This document shows, in pieces, positions 53,049 to 61,700 of a stretch of DNA of 64,000 bases. The notes beneath the pieces were generated by a model that worked only from the letters and a program-made list of their open reading frames with translations, was not told where the DNA came from and searched no databases. Position numbers and translations under genes: made by a program. The first letter of the stretch is position 1. Each line of letters opens with the position of its first letter. This DNA comes from Bacteroidales bacterium UBA1715 (GTDB taxonomy: Bacteria; Bacteroidota; Bacteroidia; Bacteroidales; UBA1715), in assembly GCA_002317135.1 (NCBI GenBank), contig DCIX01000016.1:5244-69243 (forward strand). The letters run 5' to 3'.

Positions 53049-54602
53049 ATGCGACAAATACATATTCTATGGGCCGATGACGAAATTGAACTTCTCAAGC
53101 CTCACATCATGTTCCTTGAAGCCAAAGGATACCAGGTTACACCGGTAAACAACGGGAACGATGCTATAACTGAAGTCTCAAAACAAAAATTCGACATCGT
53201 TTTTCTTGACGAACAAATGCCTGGTTTAAGCGGAATTGAAGTTTTAGAAGCCATAAAGACAAAACTTCCCGAACTTCCTGTCATTATGATCACAAAAAGC
53301 GAGGAAGAAAACATCATGGACAAAGCAATCGGTTCACGCATAAACGATTATCTTATCAAACCGATAAATCCAAATCAGATAATTCTTGCGCTAAAGAAAA
53401 ATCTGGATAAAAACGACTTACTTACCCAAAACACGACAAGCAAGTACCAAAAAGATTTTTCACAATTAGGAATGGAAATCGCAAACGCAAATTCATACCA
53501 AGATTGGATCGAAGTATTTCAACATTTAGTTTATTGGGAAATGCAATTAGTTCAGTCGAAAGACCATAGTATGAACGAATTGCTACTAATGCAAAAGAAT
53601 GATGCAAATGTAAACTTCGCGAAATTCATCAAGAAAAACTATCTTTCATGGTTTAAGCCTAACAGCAACAATAAACCATTACTTTCGCCAAGCATAATTA
53701 AAGAAAAAGTCTTTCCTGAAATACAAAAAGACTCGCAAACACTTTTGCTCGTAATCGACAACCTACGCTACGACCATTGGGTTGCACTTCGACCTTTATT
53801 AAGCGAATATTTCACTATCGAAGAAGATTCTCTGTACTACAGCATTTTGCCAACAACAACGCAATATGCACGCAATGCGCTATTCTCCGGTTATATGCCA
53901 GCCGATCTCGAAAAACTATATCCCGACCTTTGGGTTGATGACGAAGATGACGAAATGAAGAATTTACATGAAGAAGAAATGCTCATTTCCCAATTAAAAC
54001 GTCTCGGATATACCGACAAGATTTTCTTCGACAAAATTACATCCATCAATACAGGAAAGAAAAACAACGACAGATTTTATAAAATAACTCAACATCATTT
54101 TTCTGTATTGGTACACAATTTCATAGACATTCTTTCGCATGCCCGGACAGAAATGAATATGATAAAAGAACTTGCCAACGACGAGGCTGCCTATCGTTCC
54201 CTTACGGTTTCATGGTTCAGCCATTCTCCTCTATTTGAGCTTTTACAAGATTTGGCAAAGAAAAAAATCAACGTTATGATTACAACCGACCACGGTTCGG
54301 TAAACATACAAAATCCTATAAAAGTTTTAGGAGACAAAAACGTTACTACCAACCTTCGCTACAAACAAGGCAAAGCGTTACAATATAATCCCAAAGAAGT
54401 ATTTGAAATCACTAAACCTATCGAAGCCCGACTTCCACAATGTCACATAAGTTCTTCATACATTTTTGCAACAAATCAAGATTTCTTCGCATACCCAAAC
54501 AATTTCAACTATTATGCGAACTATTATAAAGACACGTTTCAACATGGTGGAATTTCACTCGAAGAAATGATTATCCCATTTATTTCACTAAAAGCAATCT
54601 AA
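53049..54602 (+). CDS. porX: PorX: response regulator with PglZ phosphatase-like domain (T9SS control)
   Basis: 517 residues. Receiver domain ~1-125: acidic pair Asp10/Asp11, phosphorylation site Asp54 in VFLDEQMPG, and Lys in MITKSEEE. After a helical linker the PglZ domain (~200-515) shows LLLVIDNLRYDHW, LPTTTQYARNALFSGYMP and TTDHGSVN, the zinc-site pattern of alkaline-phosphatase-fold enzymes. In Porphyromonas PorX works with PorY to control type IX secretion genes and has phosphodiesterase activity. It fits the sorting tail on the protease at the left edge of the window. Monocistronic. Confidence 0.93.
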   Translation: MRQIHILWADDEIELLKPHIMFLEAKGYQVTPVNNGNDAITEVSKQKFDIVFLDEQMPGLSGIEVLEAIKTKLPELPVIMITKSEEENIMDKAIGSRINDYLIKPINPNQIILALKKNLDKNDLLTQNTTSKYQKDFSQLGMEIANANSYQDWIEVFQHLVYWEMQLVQSKDHSMNELLLMQKNDANVNFAKFIKKNYLSWFKPNSNNKPLLSPSIIKEKVFPEIQKDSQTLLLVIDNLRYDHWVALRPLLSEYFTIEEDSLYYSILPTTTQYARNALFSGYMPADLEKLYPDLWVDDEDDEMKNLHEEEMLISQLKRLGYTDKIFFDKITSINTGKKNNDRFYKITQHHFSVLVHNFIDILSHARTEMNMIKELANDEAAYRSLTVSWFSHSPLFELLQDLAKKKINVMITTDHGSVNIQNPIKVLGDKNVTTNLRYKQGKALQYNPKEVFEITKPIEARLPQCHISSSYIFATNQDFFAYPNNFNYYANYYKDTFQHGGISLEEMIIPFISLKAI

Positions 54603-54637
54603 AAATCATCAATTACCAATCACTATTTCAAATAATT

Positions 54638-54679
54638 ATCAATTATCAATTGTCAATTATCAATTATTTTCTATCTTCG
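54638..54679 (+). promoter_or_regulatory. pfp promoter overlapping tandem heptad repeats
   Basis: Four heptads, ATCAATT-ATCAATT-GTCAATT-ATCAATT (54638-54665), lie directly before the -7 box TATCTTCG (54672-54679). The single G variant creates ATTG at 54649-54652, exactly 19 nt before the -7 box, as the -33 element. Confidence 0.6.
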
Positions 54680-54719
54680 CAACCATAAAAATAATGTAAT
54701 TATTAAATAAATTAAGTAT

Positions 54720-56339
54720 ATGGCTATTAGTGCATTACAAAAAGCAAGAGCTGCTTACCAACCAAAATTGCCAAAAGCATTTAAAGGTGGTGTTGCTCTA
54801 AAAGAAGGTAAAGCAACTCAATCTGTTGCAGACCAAGAAGAAATCAAGAAATTGTTCCCTAACACTTACGGAATGCCAGTTGTAACTTTTGAAGAAGCTG
54901 CTTCAAAATTGTCTATGAACGAATTCAACGTTGGTGTTATTCTTTCAGGTGGTCAAGCTCCTGGTGGACACAATGTAATTTCTGGTTTGTTCGATGGTAT
55001 TAAATCTTTGAACAAAAACGCTAAATTATATGGTTTCTTAGGTGGACCTAGCGGATTGATCGACCATAAATATATCGAATTAACTTCTGAAATTATTGAC
55101 GCTTACCGTAACACTGGTGGTTTCGATATCATCGGTTCTGGTCGTACAAAATTGGAAGAAACTTCTCAATTCGACAGCGGAATCGAAATCTGCAACAAAC
55201 TTGGCATTAAAGCATTAGTTATCATCGGTGGTGATGATTCTAACACAAATGCTTGCGTTTTGGCAGAATACTACCTACAAAAAAATACTGGTATCCAAGT
55301 AATCGGTTGTCCTAAGACTATCGACGGTGACTTAAAGAACGATCAAATTGAAACTTCTTTCGGTTTCGATACTGCTTGTAAAGTTTACTCTGAAGTTATC
55401 GGTAACATCATGCGTGATGCTAACTCTGCAAAAAAATACTGGCACTTCATCAAATTGATGGGTCGTTCTGCTTCTCACATCGCTCTTGAATGTGGTTTGC
55501 AAACTCAACCTAATATTTGTATCGTTTCAGAAGAAGTTGAAGCAAAGAAAATGACTTTGGCTCAAATCGTTGGTAACATCGCTGACACAGTTGCTGCTCG
55601 CGCTGCTGCTGGTAACAACTTCGGTGTTGTTCTTATCCCAGAAGGTTTGATCGAATTCATTCCAGAAATGAAAGTTCTTATCAAAGAATTGAACGACTTG
55701 TTGGCTGAAACTAACGGTGACGTTGCTGCTGCTGTTAAGAAACTTTCTGCTAACTCTGCTTCAGTTTACGCTTCTCTTCCAGATTTCGTACAAAAACAAT
55801 TAACTCTTGAACGTGACCCTCACGGAAACGTACAAGTTTCTTTGATCGAAACTGAAAAACTTCTTATCGAAATGGTAAGAACAGAATTGGCTAAGAGAAA
55901 AGCTGCTGGTTCATACACTGGTAAATTCTCAGGTCTTGGTCACTTCTTCGGTTACGAAGGTCGTTGTGCAGCTCCATCTAACTTCGATGCTGACTACTGC
56001 TATTCATTAGGTTACAATGCAGCTAACTTGATTGCTTCTGGTAAATCTGGTTACATGTCATTGATTAAGAACACAACTAAACCTGCTGACCAATGGATTG
56101 CTGCTGGTGTTCCTATCACAATGATGATGAACATGGAAAAACGTCACGGTGCAATGAAACCAGTTATCCGTAAAGCTTTAGTTGAATTGGAAGGCGCTCC
56201 TTTCAAAGCTCTTGCTGCTAACCGCGAAACTTGGGCTAAAGAAACTTGTTACGTATATCCAGGTCCAATCCAATACTTCGGTCCATCTGAAGTTTGCGAC
56301 TTGCCAACAAAAACATTGGCTTTGGAACAAGCAAAATAA
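54720..56339 (+). CDS. pfp: Diphosphate-fructose-6-phosphate 1-phosphotransferase (long PFP)
   Basis: 539 residues, typical of the long PPi-dependent type. SGGQAPGGHN (phosphate loop), GGDDSNTNA near residue 170 (Asp-Asp where ATP-dependent enzymes have Asp-Gly) and PKTIDGDLKN near 198 (PPi-specific Lys) are all present, then LMGRSASHIALECG. It interconverts fructose 6-phosphate and fructose 1,6-bisphosphate with pyrophosphate, the normal glycolytic step in Bacteroidales. Codon use is strongly biased, which suggests high expression. Promoter upstream; strong terminator downstream. Confidence 0.95.
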   Translation: MAISALQKARAAYQPKLPKAFKGGVALKEGKATQSVADQEEIKKLFPNTYGMPVVTFEEAASKLSMNEFNVGVILSGGQAPGGHNVISGLFDGIKSLNKNAKLYGFLGGPSGLIDHKYIELTSEIIDAYRNTGGFDIIGSGRTKLEETSQFDSGIEICNKLGIKALVIIGGDDSNTNACVLAEYYLQKNTGIQVIGCPKTIDGDLKNDQIETSFGFDTACKVYSEVIGNIMRDANSAKKYWHFIKLMGRSASHIALECGLQTQPNICIVSEEVEAKKMTLAQIVGNIADTVAARAAAGNNFGVVLIPEGLIEFIPEMKVLIKELNDLLAETNGDVAAAVKKLSANSASVYASLPDFVQKQLTLERDPHGNVQVSLIETEKLLIEMVRTELAKRKAAGSYTGKFSGLGHFFGYEGRCAAPSNFDADYCYSLGYNAANLIASGKSGYMSLIKNTTKPADQWIAAGVPITMMMNMEKRHGAMKPVIRKALVELEGAPFKALAANRETWAKETCYVYPGPIQYFGPSEVCDLPTKTLALEQAK

Positions 56340-56362
56340 TTAATTCTCACAACGAGAAACTG

Positions 56363-56393
56363 AAAGGGATTGCTTAACGGCAATCCCTTTTTT
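56363..56393 (+). terminator. Rho-independent terminator after pfp
   Basis: AAAGGGATTGC / GCAATCCCTTT, an 11-bp stem with a 6-nt loop, followed by TTT. Confidence 0.85.
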
Positions 56394-56468
56394 GTTTCAA
56401 ATATGTCAAAACGACAACACAATTAATCGTCTTTTTGAGCGAAAAACTCAAAAAAACATAATTTTATC

Positions 56469-57881
56469 TTATTTCTCCCCGAAAAATTCTTTCTTAAAAT
56501 TCACTAAATAAATTTTCTCTGTCGCACGAGTAAATGCGGTATACAGCCATCGAAGAAAATCCTTATTTACCATTTCTTCTGTAATAAAGCCATGGTCTAT
56601 ATACACGTGTTTCCACTGTCCACCTTGGGCCTTATGACAAGTAATGGCATACGCGAACTTTATTTGCAATGCATTAAAATGTGGATTCTGTTTTATTTTA
56701 CTATACAGCGTTTTCTTATTGGTTACCTCCGGATAATCGGCACAAACTTCCTGATACAATGTATTATTTTCTTCCGAAGTCAACGAGGCTGACTCTGATG
56801 TCAATGTGTTAAGAAGCACTTTACAATCAAGCTCAAAATCCTGATAATCAGGAAAACGAAGCGTTACTTCTGCAAAATCAAAGCCATACAAAGATTCATA
56901 TTTCTTTATACGAACTATCTCGGCAATATCACCATTGGCAATAAATGGAACCTCATTATTTTTTTCTGTCCAAAAATAGTTGTTCTTCACAACCATAATA
57001 TAGTCGCCAACACAAATTGCCGAATCTTTCCACAAAATCATACGACGAATACCTTCATTATACCGATTCGCCAACTTATTCGTGCGAGTTACAACAATTG
57101 TATCATCTATGCCAACCTTAGAATGTGAGTTTTCCAACGCCTCTAAAAGCATACTGCCGTCTATACATTCCACATCGGGTAAAACCTGTAATTGAGGGAA
57201 CACATCCTTATCATTTTCAATAAGAGAACGAATTATCGTAGCATTTTGCAAAATTCCCGATTGTTCCGACTGTCTCACTACTTGCGTAAGACTCGCCATT
57301 GCAATTTTTTTCCAGAAATGATCTTCTAAATATTTTCCATCAAGTGCCGGAGAATCCGACAAGCCTATAGGCGGAAGTTGGGCTATATCGCCTATTAACA
57401 GCAACTTACAATTATGCTCATTAAAAACAAAACGGAATAAATCATCAAGAACAGAACCTGAGCCAAAAATCGAGCGTTCACCTGTATCTATCGATAACAT
57501 CGACGCTTCATCGACTATATACACGGCATTCACAACAGCATTGAAGGACATTCCAAACGAATGAAAACCATCGCCCACGTTTTTCTGACGATATATTTTT
57601 TTATGGACAGTAAAAGCCGGTTTTGCCGTATAATTCGACAAAACTTTTGCCGCCCGACCAGTTGGAGCAAGTAAAACAACCGGTGTTTCCAATGCCTGCA
57701 ATGTATCCACTATCGCCTTTACCAACGTCGTTTTACCCGTTCCGGCAAAACCTTTCATAACAAACACCTCCTGATCACCAGTCAAAAATTTCGCCAATTC
57801 GGTAAACGTCAATCGCTGATCGTCAGTCGGTTGAAACGAGAATTTCGAAAGAAGCTGTTTTTCTAAGTAATCGTGGAGCAT
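56469..57881 (-). CDS. RecD/PIF1-like superfamily 1 helicase
   Basis: 470 residues. Motif I GFAGTGKTTLVKAI (~41-54), motif II VDEASML, LLIGDIAQLPPIG (motif III) and the C-terminal UvrD-like motifs CHKAQGGQWKHV and RWLYTAFTRATEKIYL. It should be a 5'-3' DNA helicase of the RecD2/PIF1 type. Related Bacteroidetes proteins are annotated only as AAA ATPases. Monocistronic, divergent from the next gene. Confidence 0.88.
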   Translation of the reverse strand: MLHDYLEKQLLSKFSFQPTDDQRLTFTELAKFLTGDQEVFVMKGFAGTGKTTLVKAIVDTLQALETPVVLLAPTGRAAKVLSNYTAKPAFTVHKKIYRQKNVGDGFHSFGMSFNAVVNAVYIVDEASMLSIDTGERSIFGSGSVLDDLFRFVFNEHNCKLLLIGDIAQLPPIGLSDSPALDGKYLEDHFWKKIAMASLTQVVRQSEQSGILQNATIIRSLIENDKDVFPQLQVLPDVECIDGSMLLEALENSHSKVGIDDTIVVTRTNKLANRYNEGIRRMILWKDSAICVGDYIMVVKNNYFWTEKNNEVPFIANGDIAEIVRIKKYESLYGFDFAEVTLRFPDYQDFELDCKVLLNTLTSESASLTSEENNTLYQEVCADYPEVTNKKTLYSKIKQNPHFNALQIKFAYAITCHKAQGGQWKHVYIDHGFITEEMVNKDFLRWLYTAFTRATEKIYLVNFKKEFFGEK

Positions 57882-57931
57882 TCAGTTGAAAAATATTTTG
57901 CAATAGTAACAATAAAACGGACAAAAAGTTT

Positions 57932-57939
57932 TATGTTTG
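57932..57939 (+). promoter_or_regulatory. -7 box for the 57974-59938 gene group
   Basis: TATGTTTG is an exact TAnnTTTG, 34 nt before the first start codon. Confidence 0.6.
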
Positions 57940-57973
57940 TAAACGAAATTTTACAAAACTAAAGGATATAAAA

Positions 57974-58594
57974 ATGAACAAAAGTTTAAAAATTGGTATT
58001 GAAGTTGTTTTGGCATTTGTAATCGTAGCCATTGCCTACCTAATCTACAACACAATTAATGTAGATATCACATTTGGAGAAGAAAAAGCAAAAAGACAAG
58101 CATTAGTAGTTGAAAAGCTTACAAATGCACGCGAGCTACAAAATGCATACGAAACAAAATATAACAAATATGCAGACAACTGGGCTGAACTAATTCGTTT
58201 TGCAAAAGAAGATTCTTTGGAATTCACTAAAACTATCGGTGACATAGAAGATTCAGCAGAAGTTGCTGCTGGTCGTGCATGGCAAGAAAAAGTTAAAGTT
58301 CCTGTATTCGAAAAATTAATGTCTGACTCTTTGTTGTCTGCGAATTTCAACTTAGACGACATACCAAATGTTCCTGGAACAGACAAACAATTTGAAATTG
58401 CTGCAAGTTCTATCACATCTGGTGGTGCAAAAATCGCAACTTTCCAAATGGGCGTTCTTTGGGACGATTTACTATTCGACCTTGATCGTCAATTAGTTGT
58501 AAATGCAAAAGAATATTCTCGTAAAGTGAGCGGATACGAAGGTTTGCGTATTGGTAAACTAGACGAAGCAACAACTGAAGGTAACTGGCAATAA
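57974..58594 (+). CDS. Membrane-anchored hypothetical protein
   Basis: 206 residues. One N-terminal helix (GIEVVLAFVIVAIAYLIYN) is followed by a helical region (ELQNAYETKYNKYADNWAEL) recalling the pilin-like start of type II secretion pseudopilins, and a beta-rich second half. It is widely paired with DUF3822 in Bacteroidetes, as here (1 nt gap). No function is known. The combination of a pilin-like anchor and an actin-fold-like DUF3822 partner recalls pilus assembly proteins, but this is only structural analogy. Confidence 0.65.
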   Translation: MNKSLKIGIEVVLAFVIVAIAYLIYNTINVDITFGEEKAKRQALVVEKLTNARELQNAYETKYNKYADNWAELIRFAKEDSLEFTKTIGDIEDSAEVAAGRAWQEKVKVPVFEKLMSDSLLSANFNLDDIPNVPGTDKQFEIAASSITSGGAKIATFQMGVLWDDLLFDLDRQLVVNAKEYSRKVSGYEGLRIGKLDEATTEGNWQ

Positions 58595-58595
58595 T

Positions 58596-59405
58596 ATGCA
58601 AGATTTCTCTTTTGTTTCGGAATCATATTCTAAACGAAAGCCAAAGGATTGTCGTTTATCCATTTCGATTCGTCGAGATGGATTTTCTTTTTTGATTTTG
58701 TACAAACAAAACATCGAAGCATTCGCCTATAAAACGGTTGCTCCCAACAAAAAAGATGACGAATTCAAAACATTTTTGGAACAAGAAATCTTACAATCGG
58801 TATTTGCTTCGGTAACAATCATTATCGTTTCACAAAAATTCACTTTTGTTCCAAAGAAATTCTACGACGATACAATGATTGAAAAATACGCCGAACTTAA
58901 TTTCAGCGTCAGCGAGCAGGAATCCATTATTAACTACGAATCGCAAAATAGCGATGTTGTTGTCCTATTCCCTATAGAACAAACAATATGGACACTTTGT
59001 AGAAGTGCTTTTAAGGAACATAATTACATTTCGTATGTGCCACAAATGGCGCCAATGCTCGAAGCCAACATAAAAACACGTAAAGAAAAATTGTGCATTT
59101 CCATAGAAAACAATTTCTTCACAGCAATGTTCATAAAAGGAAAAGAATTGCGTTTCTGTAATACATTCCGCTTTGCAAATGTGAACGATTTCACATTCTA
59201 TGTAATGAACATTTTCGACAAGCTTCATTTAGACACGCTCAATACACCAGTGGAATTGTCTGGAATAATTGGCGAAAAATCACCTTATTTTTCTGCCCTA
59301 CAAGTATTTATCAAAAACTTAGAAATTGCTAAGAATACTGATTTTCCAGAAAAATTCCCATATATGCTATTCTATAACCATTGCAATGTTGACCTATGCG
59401 AATAA
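58596..59405 (+). CDS. DUF3822 family protein
   Basis: 269 residues. The family start (CRLSISIRRDGFSFLIL) and the middle section (FTFVPKKFYDD, LFPIEQTIWTLCRSAF) fit DUF3822, a Bacteroidetes family predicted to have an actin-like ASKHA fold. No catalytic residues are established. It overlaps rsmD by 10 nt, an arrangement conserved across the phylum. Function unknown. Confidence 0.85.
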   Translation: MQDFSFVSESYSKRKPKDCRLSISIRRDGFSFLILYKQNIEAFAYKTVAPNKKDDEFKTFLEQEILQSVFASVTIIIVSQKFTFVPKKFYDDTMIEKYAELNFSVSEQESIINYESQNSDVVVLFPIEQTIWTLCRSAFKEHNYISYVPQMAPMLEANIKTRKEKLCISIENNFFTAMFIKGKELRFCNTFRFANVNDFTFYVMNIFDKLHLDTLNTPVELSGIIGEKSPYFSALQVFIKNLEIAKNTDFPEKFPYMLFYNHCNVDLCE

Positions 59406-59938
59406 TTAGTGGAGACTTGCGTGGTCGAATAATTAACGCACCTAAAGAATTTGAATTACGCCCGACTACCGATATGGCTAAAGAAGGGTTATTCAACATT
59501 CTCAACAACGAATTTGATTTTTCTGAAATAAGCGTATTAGATTTATTCTCTGGCATTGGCAGCATTTCATACGAATGTGCATCGCGAGGTTGCACGGACA
59601 TTGTCAGCATTGAAATGAACGCGAAACACGCGAATTTCATAAAACAAACAACAAAGAAACTCAACATCAACGGAATGAAAGTGTTGATTTCCGAAGTACG
59701 AGATTTCTTAAAAATCGCCAATCGTTCCTTCGACATCGTATTTGCCGACCCTCCATACAATTTGCCTTGGATTGCAGAGGTTCCGAATTTTATCTATGCC
59801 AGCAAAGCGGTAAAAAAAGAAACGTTGGTAATTGTTGAACATCCTGCCGAAGTCGATTTTAGCAAACACGAACATTTCAGTCGACTATGCACATACGGGA
59901 AAGTACATTTTAGTTTCTTCAGAACTGGCGAAGAATAG
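59396..59938 (+). CDS. rsmD: 16S rRNA (guanine-N2-)-methyltransferase RsmD
   Basis: 180 residues. MRIISGDLRGRII and RPTTDMAKEGLFNIL at the start, LDLFSGIGSISYECASRG (SAM site) and DIVFADPPYNL (catalytic DPPY) identify RsmD. It methylates G966 of 16S rRNA (E. coli numbering). It overlaps the DUF3822 gene by 10 nt. Confidence 0.94.
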   Translation: MRIISGDLRGRIINAPKEFELRPTTDMAKEGLFNILNNEFDFSEISVLDLFSGIGSISYECASRGCTDIVSIEMNAKHANFIKQTTKKLNINGMKVLISEVRDFLKIANRSFDIVFADPPYNLPWIAEVPNFIYASKAVKKETLVIVEHPAEVDFSKHEHFSRLCTYGKVHFSFFRTGEE

Positions 59939-59976
59939 TTCGAAGAAATTCGTACATTTGAGCAAAAGATTTGCCT

Positions 59977-61212
59977 GTGGACCCATCTGTAAGAAATTGG
60001 TTACCGTTATTTATTGATGCTTTTACGAAAGATTCACAAGCAAATGTTGTATCATTTCCCGCACAAACAAGCTGTGCAGATTTTGCACACAGCCTAATTC
60101 ATACTAGTGGATTGTTCTATGGCACAATTACCGACGATACCATAATCTCCTATAAACAAAACGCCACTTGGTCGTACGCCGATTCGTTTAAAATCGCCCT
60201 TACAAAAGGTCTTTTTCTCACATATTTCCGATGGAAACGCACAACTATCAATAGCGAAACAACAGAAGAGTGTATACAATACATATACAAATTCTACACC
60301 TTGTTTACATTAAGCGAAGCTGACAATAAGAAATACCGCTCTATCTTTTCAAAAGAAGAAACAACGAATGAAATTATTGAACGCATAATAGACCTCAGAA
60401 TAAGTGCTCCAACCGTTCTTAGTAAAACATTTTGGGAAGGAATAAAATTCAATCTATTCGCAAGTTTAGACATACTGTATTTCGCCCTTTGGTTAGAAGG
60501 AATCTACGATTACGACAAACGAAAAGAGATAGAAAAAGATAGCATTTCATTAGTTCAACAAGCCGCAAATATAACAAAAGACAAGAATGCCAAAGCTATA
60601 GCAACATACCTGTCCGCATCGGCAGGACTTGAAGAAAACGACGAGCAAACAAATCTCGCCACACTTCATTTAGAACGCTATCAAACGAGTTCTGTGCACG
60701 TCAGAAAAATTTTGTATGACTATGCTGCATTTGCGTGCTTCTCCGACAACGATATGCAAAAGGCCGAGGCATTGTTTCTAGAAGATGTAGCACAAAAACT
60801 ATCTTTAGAAGAAAACGATATAGAACATAGTTCAATATACATTGAAAATTTTCTCCAATTGGAAGGAGACAAAATTTTCTACATACATTACAACGAAGGA
60901 TTAGATAGAATTCGCCAAGCATTACTTGATCGAACACAAAATATCATTCAAAAGAACAAACAAAAAATAACGACAGAAATACTCGAAAGCAAAGAACTTG
61001 TCGAATTAATACGCAAGTCAATAAACGAAGATCTTTCGACATCAGAGAAAGATAAAGTTCGGGAGCAAATTTTCGACCTTCTGAAGACCATTCCTTCCCT
61101 TGCTATATTTATGATTCCGGGGGGAGCGTTTATTTTGCCTATTATACTAAAAATACTTCCTGAAGAAGTACTAATGCCTAGTTCATTTATAAACAAAAAG
61201 AAAGAACAATAA
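59977..61212 (+). CDS. LETM1-related (biofilm-associated type) protein
   Basis: 411 residues from GTG 59977, chosen because homologues begin M-N/D-PS; a TTG six bases earlier is also possible. Helical throughout. The C-terminal part, TIPSLAIFMIPGGAFILPII, is the LETM1-like membrane segment, and the rest resembles Bacteroidetes proteins named 'LETM1-related biofilm-associated'. It probably sits in the inner membrane. A TACATTTG -7-like box (59953-59960) would give a leader of only about 10 nt. Confidence 0.75.
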   Translation: MDPSVRNWLPLFIDAFTKDSQANVVSFPAQTSCADFAHSLIHTSGLFYGTITDDTIISYKQNATWSYADSFKIALTKGLFLTYFRWKRTTINSETTEECIQYIYKFYTLFTLSEADNKKYRSIFSKEETTNEIIERIIDLRISAPTVLSKTFWEGIKFNLFASLDILYFALWLEGIYDYDKRKEIEKDSISLVQQAANITKDKNAKAIATYLSASAGLEENDEQTNLATLHLERYQTSSVHVRKILYDYAAFACFSDNDMQKAEALFLEDVAQKLSLEENDIEHSSIYIENFLQLEGDKIFYIHYNEGLDRIRQALLDRTQNIIQKNKQKITTEILESKELVELIRKSINEDLSTSEKDKVREQIFDLLKTIPSLAIFMIPGGAFILPIILKILPEEVLMPSSFINKKKEQ

Positions 61213-61242
61213 AAAACGGAAACATTCCTAAGAATATTTCCG
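61211..61242 (-). terminator. Terminator for the 61268-61657 gene
   Basis: CGGAAA-C-ATTC-CTAA-GAAT-A-TTTCCG (61217-61242) is a 10-bp stem with one mismatch and a 4-nt loop. On the minus strand it is followed by a TTTTTTATT tract. Confidence 0.75.
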
Positions 61243-61267
61243 CAATTAACTTTAATGAAAGTTATAC

Positions 61268-61657
61268 TTATTCTTTAGTTGCCTTCTCTATTTCTTCAGA
61301 AATAACATCTGTAAATCCTTTCATAAAACCTTGACTAGCATCAATAGCATCGTTAAGTATAGAGCCTGCACCTTTAATCATTTGCTTTGTCATACCTGCA
61401 GCTATACGTCCTTGAATCTCAACAAGTTGTTTTCTTTGTTCATCGGAAAAATTACATTCTTTTGAAGCAGTCAAAATTGCATCATACTGTTTTTTGATTT
61501 CGTCAAGTTTATATATCTGAAAATCTTCTGAAGAAACTAATTTTTCAATTTTCTCCATTTGAGAGATAACCTTTTCTTCTTTCGATTGACAAGATGACAT
61601 TACCAATGCTGAAGCAAGTACAACAGCAAACAAAAACATTTTTCTCAAATTTTTCAT
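61268..61657 (-). CDS. Small hypothetical lipoprotein
   Basis: 129 residues with lipobox ALVMSSC (Cys ~23). The mature part is helical, Lys/Glu-rich with a short glycine stretch (MIKGAGSILNDAID) near the end. No family recognised. It follows metA by 43 nt on the same strand and ends with its own terminator. Confidence 0.75.
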   Translation of the reverse strand: MKNLRKMFLFAVVLASALVMSSCQSKEEKVISQMEKIEKLVSSEDFQIYKLDEIKKQYDAILTASKECNFSDEQRKQLVEIQGRIAAGMTKQMIKGAGSILNDAIDASQGFMKGFTDVISEEIEKATKE

Positions 61658-61700
61658 AGTATCAACTTTTTAATTTGTCGATAAAGATAACAAAAAATGT

